This document shows positions 52,272 through 60,600 of a stretch of 64,000 nt of DNA, in pieces. The DNA comes from Rhodothermales bacterium (GTDB lineage: Bacteria; Bacteroidota; Rhodothermia; Rhodothermales; UBA10348). The stretch covers positions 112,435 through 176,434 of the forward strand of contig JANJTM010000068.1 of the NCBI GenBank assembly GCA_024711125.1, written 5' to 3'. The notes below the pieces were generated by a model. That model saw nothing but the letters and a program-made list of their open reading frames with translations, was not told the DNA's origin and ran no database searches. Within the stretch, counting starts at the first letter, position 1. Each line of letters begins with the position of its first letter. A program made the position numbers and the translations under genes.

Positions 52272-53161
52272 TGGTCGTATTCCTCAATCCCCGCGCGGGC
52301 GCCGGCACGGCCGAGCGGCGCTGGGCCCGGGTCGAACCCGGGCTGACGGCCTTCGTCGGCGACTTCCGACGGGTCGTGCTCGAGCCGGGCGCGGATACCC
52401 CAAGGGCGGTGGCGCGGGAGGCCGAGCGGGGCGAAACCGACTTCGTGGCGGCCGGGGGGGACGGCACCGTCAACGCCGTGGGCTCGGCGCTGCTCGCCCT
52501 CGGGCAGCCCGGTCTGCGGCTCGGCGCGGTCGGGCTCGGATCCAGCAACGATTTCCACAAGCCCGTTCGGCGCCTGGTCGCCGGCGTGCCGGTCCGGGTC
52601 GATTTCGGCGCCGCGGCGCCCCGGGACGTGCTGCGCATCGACATGGACGGATCGGGCTTCGGGTACGCCTTCCTCAACGCGGCCGTGGGCGTGACCGCCG
52701 AGGCCAACCACCTCTTCAACCACCCGACGCGGGTGCTGGCCCGGCTGAAGCGGCACGCGACCGGGTGCGCCGTCCTGTGGGCGGCCGTTTCGACGATCGC
52801 GCACCACCGGCCCGAACCGCTCGCGATCGACGGCTCGCGGCCCGCCCCGGTCGCCAACCTCGCCATCCTGCTCTCGACCCGGTGCGCGGGTATGCTCTCG
52901 TACGACGCACGCCTGGCCCCGTCCCCGGGCCACGCGACCGTCGCGGCCTGCCTGGACATGACGCCGACCGAACTGCTGCGCGTCGTCGGGTCGCTCGCGC
53001 GCGGCCGTTTCGACGGCCTGCCGCGGACCAGGACCTGGGAGGCCACGCGCCTCGCCGTGTCGGCCATGCGCCCGGTGGCGGTCGAAGCCGACGGCGAGGT
53101 CTTCCTGGCCTCCGAAGTCCGCTTCCGCGTGCTGCCGGGCGCGCTCTCCCTCTGCCCGTGA
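52271..53161 (+). CDS. Diacylglycerol kinase-family lipid kinase
   Basis: A 296-residue DAGK_cat-type protein. The nucleotide-binding glycine loop is GGDGTVNAVG (residues 62-71), preceded by VVFLNPRAGAG, the usual N-terminus. Other landmarks are GLGSSNDFHK and AFLNAAVGVTAE. It would phosphorylate a lipid alcohol such as diacylglycerol, a sphingoid-like base or ceramide, or act as a soluble homologue. It sits between the prenyltransferase and a ThiL/AIR-synthase-like gene with overlapping ends. Substrate unknown. Confidence 0.88.
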   Translation: MVVFLNPRAGAGTAERRWARVEPGLTAFVGDFRRVVLEPGADTPRAVAREAERGETDFVAAGGDGTVNAVGSALLALGQPGLRLGAVGLGSSNDFHKPVRRLVAGVPVRVDFGAAAPRDVLRIDMDGSGFGYAFLNAAVGVTAEANHLFNHPTRVLARLKRHATGCAVLWAAVSTIAHHRPEPLAIDGSRPAPVANLAILLSTRCAGMLSYDARLAPSPGHATVAACLDMTPTELLRVVGSLARGRFDGLPRTRTWEATRLAVSAMRPVAVEADGEVFLASEVRFRVLPGALSLCP

Positions 53162-53166
53162 TCGCC

Positions 53167-54180
53167 ATGAACGAATTCTCGATCATCGACCGCTTCGCCG
53201 CGAACCTGCCACGCCCCGCCGCCCAGCACAACGCGCTGCACGAGAGCGACTGCGAACTGCTCGACCTGCCGTCCGGTGACGTGACCCTCGCGATCACCAC
53301 CGACGACCTGGTCGAAGAACTGGCTCTCGGGTTCTACCCGGACCCGTACACGATCGGCTGGGTGGCGCTGACGGCCTCGCTGAGCGACCTGGCGGCCGTC
53401 TCGGCCGATCCGCTCGCCGCGCTCGTTTCGCTCGGAATCCACCCGGGACTCGAGGCGGACTTCCTCGACGGCGTGGCCAGCGGCATCGCCGACGTGTGCC
53501 GCGCGAACGGAATCGGCATCGCCGGAGGCGACACGAACGCCACCCCGGAGTTCCGGATCGGCTGTACCGCGGTCGGAACGCTGCCCCGGGGCGCCGCGCT
53601 GACCCGCCGCGGCTGCCGGCCCGGGGACCGGGTGTACGTGACCGGTCCGCTCGGCACCGGCGCACTTGCGGCGCTGGGCCGATCCGCCGGCGGCTCGCTG
53701 CCGACCCCGGCCTTCCGGCCCGTCGCGCGCCTGCGGGAGGGCCGGTCGCTCAGGGGAGTGGCGAGCGCCTGCATCGACACGAGCGACGGGGCGCTGGACG
53801 CGCTCGGCCGCCTCGCGCGCCTGAATGGCGTGGGGTTCGACGTCGACGTGGCGGGCTGCTTCGACCCTTCGGCCCTGGCGCCGCTCGAAGCCCGCGGGCT
53901 GCCCGGATGGCTGCTCCTCGCCTCGCTGCACGGCGAGTTCGAACTGCTCTTCACGGTGCCGCCGGGGCTCGTCGGTGCACTCGGCCGCGTCTCGGGCGCC
54001 GCCGGGTGGCGTCCGATCGCCCTCGGCACGGTCACCGGGCGGCCCGGGATCCGGATCGACCCGGGTACCGACGTGCCGCCCTTCGTTCTCGACCCGCTGG
54101 CCGTCCGAGCGCTCTTCGAGGGCTACGACGGCGACCTGGAATCCCTCATCGCAGGGCTTCTCGCCCTGGTACGGTCATGA
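53167..54180 (+). CDS. ThiL/AIR-synthase-like ATP-binding protein
   Basis: A 337-residue protein of the AIR synthase-related superfamily (ThiL, PurM, SelD, HypE). It begins with an N-terminal segment ESDCELLDLPSGDVTLAITT followed by DDLVEELALGFYPDPYTIGW, then the PurM-like IGIAGGDTNATPEFRIGC and later ACIDTSDGALDALGRLARL. It lacks some ThiL landmarks, so it may phosphorylate or activate a different substrate with ATP. The start is ATG 53167; a GTG at 53158 would overlap the upstream stop (GTGA) and is an equal alternative. Its role in a lipid operon is not obvious and is part of what makes the operon unusual. Confidence 0.75.
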   Translation: MNEFSIIDRFAANLPRPAAQHNALHESDCELLDLPSGDVTLAITTDDLVEELALGFYPDPYTIGWVALTASLSDLAAVSADPLAALVSLGIHPGLEADFLDGVASGIADVCRANGIGIAGGDTNATPEFRIGCTAVGTLPRGAALTRRGCRPGDRVYVTGPLGTGALAALGRSAGGSLPTPAFRPVARLREGRSLRGVASACIDTSDGALDALGRLARLNGVGFDVDVAGCFDPSALAPLEARGLPGWLLLASLHGEFELLFTVPPGLVGALGRVSGAAGWRPIALGTVTGRPGIRIDPGTDVPPFVLDPLAVRALFEGYDGDLESLIAGLLALVRS

Positions 54181-55451
54181 ACACCACGCAAACCCTCCCC
54201 ACCACCGCTCGCCGCCCGGACAACGGCGCCGACTGCCTGCAAGCCGCGCTCGCAGGCGCGCGCGAACTCCCGCTTCGGGCCCGCATGGCCGCCTTTTCGG
54301 GCCTCCTCCGCGACACGGTGCCCGAGCGGGCTCGCCTGTACCGCCGGACCGTCGTCTCGGCGACCGGGCGCGAGGTCCGCGTCCAGGACGACCCGGCGCG
54401 GCCGCCGCGCACCATGATCATGTTCGGGTCCAACAACTACCTGGGGCTCGCCAACCACCCGTACGTCCGGGACGCCGTTCGCCGCGCCGTCGACCGGTGG
54501 GGCGTCGGGGTGGCCGGCCCTCCGCACCTGAACGGCACCCTGCGGTTGCACCGGGAGCTCGAGGCCCGGCTGGCGGCCCTCAAACGGCAGGAAGACGCCG
54601 TGGTGTTTCCCACCGGATACGGGGCGAACCTCGGGCTCGTGTCGGCCCTGGTGCGGCGCGGCGACCGCGTCGTCCACGACGAGAAGCACCACGCCTCGTT
54701 CATCGACGGGCTGCGCCTCGCGGGGGCCGCGTCCCGCGTCTTTCCGCACAACGACGTCGCCGCCTTGGGCGACCTGCTCGACCAGCCCTCGACGGGCGAC
54801 ACGCTCGTCGGAGTGGAAGGGGTCTACTCGATGGACGGCGACCTCGCCCCGCTCGCCGCGATCGCGACCGCCTGCCGCACGGCCGGCGCCCTGCTCGTCG
54901 TCGACGACGCCCACGGAACCGGCGTCCTGGGCCCGGGCGGAAGCGGCGCCGCGGCGCACGCGGGCGTCGAACACCTCGTCGACGCGATCATGGGCACCTT
55001 CAGCAAGACCTTCTCGGTGGTCGGCGGCTTCGTCGCCGGCGACCACGCCCTCGTCGACTGGCTGCGTTTCTATGCCCGTTCGTACATGTTCTCGGCCTCG
55101 CTTCCGCCCACCGTGATCGCTGCCGTGCTGGCGGGACTCGACGTGCTGGAACGGGATCCGGAGCCGCTCGAGCGCCTGTGGGCCAACGTCGCCTGCCTGC
55201 GCGACCGCCTGGCGACGATCGGAATCGACTGGAAGGGCGAGTCGCCGATCTGCTCGATCCCCGTTCCGTCGTCGGTCGACGTGCACGCCGCCGCCGCGCG
55301 ATTCCACGAGGTCGGTCTCTTCATCAACGCGATCGTCTACCCCGCCGTGCCGACGGGGCAGGAGCGGTTCCGCATCAGCCTGAACGCCGAGCATACCGCG
55401 GCCGACATCGACCGCCTCGTCGGCACGCTCGCCACGATCCTCGAGGGTTGA
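54177..55451 (+). CDS. Alpha-oxoamine synthase (PLP), serine palmitoyltransferase/AONS type
   Basis: A 424-residue class II aminotransferase-fold enzyme that condenses an acyl thioester with an amino acid. Landmarks are FGSNNYLGLANHP, HLNGTLRLHRELE, the PLP-stacking histidine in EKHHASFIDGLRL (His172), DDAHGTGVLGPGG and the PLP lysine in GTFSKTFSVVGG (Lys277). An N-terminal extension of about 45 residues precedes the core. It could make a sphingoid-like or sulfonolipid-like base (condensing serine, alanine, cysteate or another amino acid) or an AONS product. Rhodothermota such as Salinibacter make capnine-type sulfonolipids, so this class of reaction is plausible. The ATG overlaps the upstream stop by 4 nt. 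Confidence 0.9.
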   Translation: MNTTQTLPTTARRPDNGADCLQAALAGARELPLRARMAAFSGLLRDTVPERARLYRRTVVSATGREVRVQDDPARPPRTMIMFGSNNYLGLANHPYVRDAVRRAVDRWGVGVAGPPHLNGTLRLHRELEARLAALKRQEDAVVFPTGYGANLGLVSALVRRGDRVVHDEKHHASFIDGLRLAGAASRVFPHNDVAALGDLLDQPSTGDTLVGVEGVYSMDGDLAPLAAIATACRTAGALLVVDDAHGTGVLGPGGSGAAAHAGVEHLVDAIMGTFSKTFSVVGGFVAGDHALVDWLRFYARSYMFSASLPPTVIAAVLAGLDVLERDPEPLERLWANVACLRDRLATIGIDWKGESPICSIPVPSSVDVHAAAARFHEVGLFINAIVYPAVPTGQERFRISLNAEHTAADIDRLVGTLATILEG

Positions 55452-55453
55452 GC

Positions 55454-56593
55454 ATGCGTCCCACGACCGCTCTGCTGCCGGGTGCGCGCGTCGGGATCGC
55501 CCGGCGCCTCGCCGTCTTCGACCGGGCGCGATGCGCCGGCACGGTCGCCAGCATCGCGAGTTCGGTGGCCCTGATGCTGATCCTCGTCGGGGTCTACTTC
55601 GGCGTCCGGGCCGGTTCGGTGAGCTACATCGAGCGGCAACCGGTCGACCTGTGGGTGGCCAGGGTCGGAACCGGCAACCTCCTGCGCAGCAGTTCGGTCT
55701 TCGCGGCGTCCACCCTCGACGCGATTTCGTACTGGCCGGAGGTCGCGTCGGCCTCGCCTCTGCTCCGCATCCTGGTGAGCGGCACGGCGGGCGGAGAACG
55801 GTCCACGCTCTTCCTGTTCGGAATCGATCCGGATGCCCCGGCCGGCGCGCCGTTCGTCCCGGCCGGTCGGGCCGCGCCCGGACCAGGGGAGATGGTCCTG
55901 GACCGTGCGTTCGCCCGTCGCCGGGGGCTTTCGCCCGGGGATACCGTCGTGGTCGAGGATCGCCCGTTCCGCGTGGTCGGCATCGCCGCGAACACGAACG
56001 CGCTGGTCGCCCAGTACGCCTTCGGCCACATCGCCGACGTGCGCAGCCTCGCGTCGACGGGCCCGGTGGTGAGCTTCGGCCTGCTCGACCTCGAACCGGG
56101 GGCGTCGCCCGACGACACGGCCGCCGAACTCGCCGAGGCCTTTCCGCAGCTGGAGTTCATCGCCCACGACGCGTTCGTGCGCAACAACATCCGGGAAATG
56201 GAAGCCGGCGTCCTGCCGGTCCTCTGGGTCCTCGCGGTCCTGGCCATCGTGAGTTCCCTCAGCCTCTTCTCGATCCTCCTGCACGGGGCCGTGACCGACC
56301 AGCGCGAGGCCTTCGCCCTGCTCATGGCCATCGGCACCCCGGCCCGGTCCATCACGCGCATCGTGGTCAGCCAGGCGGCCGTGCTGGCGGGCGCGGGTTT
56401 CGCCGTCGGCGCCCTGTCCATCCCGGCGATCATGCCGCTCCTCGGTCACCTCGTCCCGGAACTGGAGATCCGGCTCGATGCGGTCTCGGTGGCGGTCGTG
56501 GCCGCGATGGCCGGCCTCATGGCGCTCGCCGGCTCCCTGCTCCCGCTGCGCCGCGTCCGCTCCATCTGGCCCGGGGAGGTGTTCCGTGCCTGA
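55454..56593 (+). CDS. ABC transporter permease, FtsX/MacB type
   Basis: A 379-residue permease. One N-terminal helix (residues about 33-52, IASSVALMLILVGVYFGVRA) is followed by a large periplasmic domain (about 55-255, MacB_PCD-like) and three C-terminal helices ending PAIMPLLGHLVPELE and GLMALAGSLLPLRRV. FtsX/MacB/LolCE-type permeases move lipids, lipoproteins or peptides outward, or transmit force. It is encoded 2 nt after the oxoamine synthase and overlaps the ATPase gene start, so the two form one transporter. A lipid product of the operon is the natural cargo, by inference. Confidence 0.9.
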   Translation: MRPTTALLPGARVGIARRLAVFDRARCAGTVASIASSVALMLILVGVYFGVRAGSVSYIERQPVDLWVARVGTGNLLRSSSVFAASTLDAISYWPEVASASPLLRILVSGTAGGERSTLFLFGIDPDAPAGAPFVPAGRAAPGPGEMVLDRAFARRRGLSPGDTVVVEDRPFRVVGIAANTNALVAQYAFGHIADVRSLASTGPVVSFGLLDLEPGASPDDTAAELAEAFPQLEFIAHDAFVRNNIREMEAGVLPVLWVLAVLAIVSSLSLFSILLHGAVTDQREAFALLMAIGTPARSITRIVVSQAAVLAGAGFAVGALSIPAIMPLLGHLVPELEIRLDAVSVAVVAAMAGLMALAGSLLPLRRVRSIWPGEVFRA

Positions 56594-57293
56594 AATCCGC
56601 GTTTCCACCCCGACCGGGGCCCCGCCCCTCGAAATGGACCGCGTGACGAAGGTCTACGGATCCGGCGCGCGCGAAGGCCAGGCCGCGGTGCGCGAGGTGA
56701 GCCTGCGCGTCGATCCGGGGGAACTGCTGCTGGTCGAAGGCCCGAGCGGAAGCGGCAAGACGACCCTGCTCGCCCTGGCCGGCGGACTGCTCGCTCCGAC
56801 GTCCGGGCACGTCCGCGTGGCCGGAATCGCGGTGGAGCGGCTCGCACCGCGCGACCGCCCCGCCTTCCGATGCCGCCACGTCGGGTTCGTCTTCCAGCGC
56901 GGCCTGCTCGTCGAGGCCCTGTCGGCGGAGGAGAACCTCGAGGTCGCGCTGCATGCCGCGGGCCTTTTCCGCCCGGAATCGGCCCGCCGCGCCCGGGCCC
57001 TGCTCGAACGGTTCGGCGTGGCGCACTGCGCGCGCCGGGCCCCGAAATCCCTGAGCGGGGGAGAGCGACAACGCGTCGCGGTGGCGCGCGCGTTCGCCAA
57101 CGAGCCGACCCTGGTCCTGGCCGACGAGCCCACCGGGAGCCTCGACGGCGCCGCCGGCCGCTCGGTGATGCAGGCCCTCGCTGAGGCTGCGCACGAAAAC
57201 GGGCGTGCCGTCGTGGTCGTGAGCCACGACCCGCGCATCCGATCCTTTGCCGATCGCATCCTGGAGATGGTCGATGGGTGCCTCCACGCATGA
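56586..57293 (+). CDS. ABC transporter ATPase, MacB/LolD type
   Basis: A 235-residue ATPase starting at a GTG (56586). Walker A is EGPSGSGKTT (51-60), the Q-loop is FVFQRG, the signature is SLSGGERQRVAVARAF (starting 155), Walker B is LVLADEPTGSLD (Asp180, Glu181) and the switch histidine is His214 (VVSHDP). The family is the MacB/LolD/FtsE group that partners FtsX-type permeases. The gene overlaps the permease by 8 nt and the next gene by 20 nt. It powers export or extraction of an unknown substrate. Confidence 0.92.
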   Translation: MPEIRVSTPTGAPPLEMDRVTKVYGSGAREGQAAVREVSLRVDPGELLLVEGPSGSGKTTLLALAGGLLAPTSGHVRVAGIAVERLAPRDRPAFRCRHVGFVFQRGLLVEALSAEENLEVALHAAGLFRPESARRARALLERFGVAHCARRAPKSLSGGERQRVAVARAFANEPTLVLADEPTGSLDGAAGRSVMQALAEAAHENGRAVVVVSHDPRIRSFADRILEMVDGCLHA

Positions 57294-58404
57294 GCCGCCG
57301 CGGCTCGCCCTCCACTACAGCTCGGTCAACGAGGACTCCGCGTCGGAGCGGAGGGCCCTCGCCCTGCGCCCGACCGACCGGGTGCTCGTCGTGACGGGCG
57401 GCGGGGCGCGCGTGCTCGACCTCGTGCTCGACGGGCCCGCCGACGTGACCGCCGTCGACTCGAACCCCGCGCAGGGCTATCTCCTGGAACTCCTGCTCGC
57501 CGCCACGAAGACCCTCCTTCCGGCCGGAATCCCGGGCTTTCTCGGGGTGCGGCAGGCGCCGGGGGACCGGAGCGGGGCCGGGGGCCGCGAGGCGCGGCGC
57601 GCGACGTACGACCGGCTCCGGCCGCTCCTCGGCGCCGGCGCGCAAGCCTTCTGGGACGCGCGGGCGCGCCTCGTCGAGCGCGGCGTGCTGCGCGCGGGCC
57701 GATGGGAGCGGTTCTTCGCGCTCGCCACGGCCCCCGTCCGGACCCGGGCGCGCACGGCCCGCCTCCTGGGCTGCCGCACCGTGGAGGAGCAGGCCGCGTG
57801 CTGGCGCCGCGAGTGGGACACGCCCATCGTCCGCGCCGCCGTCTCCGTCGCCTGTTCGCGGGCCTGCACGCGGTTCGTCCTGCGCGACGAGGCTTTCCAC
57901 CGGTACGTGGCCCCGGACCTCCGGGTCGGGCGCTGGATCATGGACCGCCTGGCCGCCGCGGCCTCACGGGACCTCTTCGCCCGCAGCCCCTTCGCGCGGA
58001 TCCTCTTCGGCGGAGGTCTTGCGGCGGACGGTCCGCTTCCGGCGTGGCTCGAACCGGAGGGGCTGCGCCGCCTCTCGTCGGCCGAAACCCGGGTCCGCAT
58101 CGTGGCGCAGGACCTCGTCGAGCACCTCTCGGAGTGCCCCGACGCCACGTACGACGCCTTCTCGCTATCCGACGTCGGCTCCTATCTGTCCCCGGAGCGG
58201 CATGACGTGCTCTGGCGCCAGATCGTGCGCACCGCCCGACCGGGCGCTCGGGTCTGCGAACGGCTCTTCCTGGCGCGGCACCGCCTACCCGACGACGTCG
58301 CTCGGTGCCTCGAACGCGACGAGGTGCTCGAACGCGACCTCGGTCTGCGTGACGGCTCCTATTTCTACGACTTCCTCATCGCCCGGCCCGGGCAGAAACC
58401 ATGA
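57274..58404 (+). CDS. BtaA-like DUF3419 aminocarboxypropyltransferase
   Basis: A 376-residue protein resembling BtaA, which transfers the 3-amino-3-carboxypropyl group of S-adenosylmethionine to a lipid hydroxyl to start betaine-lipid synthesis. The N-terminal core LHYSSVNEDSASERRALALR (BtaA has N-x-x-W-E-D), then RVLVVTGGGARVLDLVL and VTAVDSNPAQGYLLELLLAA is the SAM-binding region. The C-terminal part has the family's HDVLWRQIVRTARPGARVCER and DGSYFYDF. No BtaB-type methylase follows, so the product may not be a betaine lipid. Other DUF3419 members have unknown acceptors. The ATG at 57274 is chosen; it overlaps the ATPase gene by 20 nt. Confidence 0.8.
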   Translation: MGASTHEPPRLALHYSSVNEDSASERRALALRPTDRVLVVTGGGARVLDLVLDGPADVTAVDSNPAQGYLLELLLAATKTLLPAGIPGFLGVRQAPGDRSGAGGREARRATYDRLRPLLGAGAQAFWDARARLVERGVLRAGRWERFFALATAPVRTRARTARLLGCRTVEEQAACWRREWDTPIVRAAVSVACSRACTRFVLRDEAFHRYVAPDLRVGRWIMDRLAAAASRDLFARSPFARILFGGGLAADGPLPAWLEPEGLRRLSSAETRVRIVAQDLVEHLSECPDATYDAFSLSDVGSYLSPERHDVLWRQIVRTARPGARVCERLFLARHRLPDDVARCLERDEVLERDLGLRDGSYFYDFLIARPGQKP

Positions 58405-59396
58405 ACCTGCGCATCCGCCCCTTCCACCCCGACGACGAGCCCGCGGCGCTCGCCATCGAGGCCCGCTGCGTCCAGGGCACGCGCCCCGCGCTGCGCTTCG
58501 AGCGCCCGTCCTTTGCCGAGCGTTCGCGGCTGTACGAGAAATCGTCGATCCTGGCCGCCGTGACGGCTGACGGTCGACTGGTCGGCATCACGGCCTGGGC
58601 CGCGAGACCGGCCACCCTCCACGGCTCGCCGTTCGCCGCGGCCGTGCACTACGACCTCCGGGTGGACCCGTGCGCCCGGGGCCAGGGCGTGGCGCAGGCC
58701 CTCATGGGAGCGGCGCTGGAGGAGGCCGACCCGTTCGCCGAGGGACACTACTCCCTGACGGCGGGCCGGAACCTGCCCGTGGCGCACGCGATCGAGCGCT
58801 TCGGGCGCGCGTACGCGTCCTGGGCCCTGGAATACCTCTGCATCCCGGTGCGCCGCCTCCCGCGGCGCAGCGTTCCGAACGCCGCCGACCCGGACGCGGT
58901 CCGACGGGCCTGCGGCGAGCGCCATCCGGCCGATCTCATGTTCGACGGGCGCCCCGAAACGGCCCCGGGATACGTCGGCAGCGTGCAGACCGCCTCAGGA
59001 AACGCCGGCGCGTCGCTCTGGTCGACCGGGAGCTACCTGGGCGAACGGCTGCTCTCGCTGCCCATGCTCTGGCACGCGGCAGCGCGTCTCGCTCTTTTCG
59101 TCCCGTGGTTCGGGCAGATCCCGCTGCCCGGGGAGCTCGTGCGCAGTCTCCATGCCTACGACGTGAGCGTGGGGAGCGTCCCGGAGGCGCGGGAGCTGGT
59201 CCACGGGCTCGAGGCCGCCGCCCAGCGTTCGGGAAGCAGGGTGCTGAACATCCTCCAGCACGCCGACGATCCCAGGCTGGCCTTGCTGGCGGACGTCGAC
59301 CCGGCGCACTACCGGATCCCGTACCGGCTGCTCTTCACGGGCCGGCGGGTCCCCGGTCCGGACGACCGGATACGGGTGGACCCGCGGGACGTGTGA
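58401..59396 (+). CDS. GNAT-family N-acyltransferase
   Basis: A 331-residue protein with an N-terminal GNAT fold: NLRIRPFHPDDEPAALAIEA, strand AAVHYDLRVDPCARGQGVAQALM (the R-G-x-G-x-A acetyl-CoA loop) and later EYLCIPVRRL. The C-terminal ~170 residues are a second domain, perhaps a second GNAT-like half. It would acylate an amine or hydroxyl using acyl-CoA. As the last gene of the operon, overlapping its neighbour by 4 nt, it is a candidate for N-acylating the amino product of the oxoamine synthase or the BtaA-like step. This is an inference. Confidence 0.82.
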   Translation: MNLRIRPFHPDDEPAALAIEARCVQGTRPALRFERPSFAERSRLYEKSSILAAVTADGRLVGITAWAARPATLHGSPFAAAVHYDLRVDPCARGQGVAQALMGAALEEADPFAEGHYSLTAGRNLPVAHAIERFGRAYASWALEYLCIPVRRLPRRSVPNAADPDAVRRACGERHPADLMFDGRPETAPGYVGSVQTASGNAGASLWSTGSYLGERLLSLPMLWHAAARLALFVPWFGQIPLPGELVRSLHAYDVSVGSVPEARELVHGLEAAAQRSGSRVLNILQHADDPRLALLADVDPAHYRIPYRLLFTGRRVPGPDDRIRVDPRDV

Positions 59397-59489
59397 CGAT
59401 GCCCGGGCGAAGAACAACGCTTCCCCGCATGATGTCCGGGCGTCGCGTACACGGAGGGCGCGGAAGTTGTTTGGCGGGGAAGGCCGTAT

Positions 59490-59513
59490 TATCTTGATAG
59501 TACTAGCAAGATA
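59490..59513. promoter_or_regulatory. 24-bp palindrome upstream of serine hydrolase
   Basis: TATCTTGATAGT faces ACTAGCAAGATA with 11 of 12 base pairs symmetrical. It lies 8 nt before the ATG at 59521. It has the shape of a dimeric repressor site (winged-helix PadR- or BlaI-type is a guess). A TTTG at 59470-59473 and the TATCTTG at 59490 could also be the -33 and -7 promoter elements of Bacteroidota-type sigma factors. Confidence 0.55.
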
Positions 59514-59520
59514 GCACGTC

Positions 59521-60564
59521 ATGCTCCGCGTCCTCACCCTTTCCGCTTTCGCCCTCCTCGCGCCCGCCGCCCTCGCCCAGGGCCTCGGGCGCGGAACCGC
59601 CGATGCCCCCGTGACCGAGTGGCCGGTCGCAGCCCCCGATTCGCTCGGGCTCGACCTGGACGCGCTCGAAGCGCACCGCGCGCTGTGCGAGTCCTCCGAA
59701 GCGACGGCCTGCCTGGTGGCCTGGCGCGGGAACGTCGTGCAGGAGTGGTACGCGCCGGACTACCAGGGCACTCCGGAAGCCATGCAGATGTGGATCGACA
59801 CCCGGTCGGCCGTCAAATCGGTCGCCGCCGTGCTCGCAGGGATGCTGATCGCCGACGGGCGGATTCCGTCCGTCGACGCGCCCGTCGCCACCCTGCTGCC
59901 CGAGTGGACCGCCGGGGCCGACGGGGGGGTCACGCTGCGGCACCTGCTGTCCATGACCTCGGGCGTCGCCCGAAACCCCGCCGGCGTGCAGGGTCCCGGG
60001 GTCGTCGCCGCCCGCGACACCCGGTCGTTCGTCCTGCAACTCGGGCTCGACGCCGCGCCCGGGGAGCGCTGGGCCTACAGCAACGAGGGGGCCCAGCTCC
60101 TGTCGCCGCTCCTCGAGCGCGCGGCCGGGCGTCCGCTCGCCGCCTTTGCCCGCGAGCGCCTCTTCGACCCGCTGGGCATGCGGACCTCCTACCTCATGGT
60201 GGACGAATACTACTCCACCGTCACCATCGGCGGCATGCAGACCCGGCTTCGCGAATTCGCGCGCCTCGGCCAGCTCGTCGCCAACGGCGGCACCTGGAAC
60301 GGCGAGCGCCTCCTGCCGGCCGAGTGGATCGACGCCATGCTGACGCCCGGCCCGCGCAACCCGTACTACGGATACCTGTGGTGGGTCGACCCCGAACTCG
60401 GCATGGCGTCGGCCGCCGGCACCTTCGACCAGGTGCTCTACGTCTTCCGCGATCTCGACCTGGTCGTCGTGCGGCTGCAGCGCGACCCGAAATCCGGGCG
60501 GAACGGGCACTACTGGAACCGGGAGACCCCCCGGCTGCTGCGCCGCATCGTGGAGAAGGGCTGA
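59521..60564 (+). CDS. Beta-lactamase-family (class C) serine hydrolase, exported
   Basis: A 347-residue exported serine hydrolase of the class C beta-lactamase/DD-peptidase fold. The signal peptide ends near PAALAQ (residue 20). The active-site Ser96 and Lys99 are in TRSAVKSV (SxxK), and the Tyr186-Ser-Asn188 motif is WAYSNEG. The third motif (HxG/KTG) seems replaced by SAAGTF, so penicillin-type activity is doubtful; esterase or D-aminopeptidase activity is as likely. It is preceded by a palindrome and followed 37 nt later by the ADP-ribosylglycohydrolase-like gene. Confidence 0.85.
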   Translation: MLRVLTLSAFALLAPAALAQGLGRGTADAPVTEWPVAAPDSLGLDLDALEAHRALCESSEATACLVAWRGNVVQEWYAPDYQGTPEAMQMWIDTRSAVKSVAAVLAGMLIADGRIPSVDAPVATLLPEWTAGADGGVTLRHLLSMTSGVARNPAGVQGPGVVAARDTRSFVLQLGLDAAPGERWAYSNEGAQLLSPLLERAAGRPLAAFARERLFDPLGMRTSYLMVDEYYSTVTIGGMQTRLREFARLGQLVANGGTWNGERLLPAEWIDAMLTPGPRNPYYGYLWWVDPELGMASAAGTFDQVLYVFRDLDLVVVRLQRDPKSGRNGHYWNRETPRLLRRIVEKG

Positions 60565-60600
60565 CCGGGCGGAGGCCGGCCCCGCGCCCTACCTTCGGGG

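Noticed and set aside
59521..60564. True beta-lactamase resistance gene
   Set aside because: SxxK and YSN are present, but the third motif is not KTG or HxG, and class C-fold esterases and peptidases are far more common.
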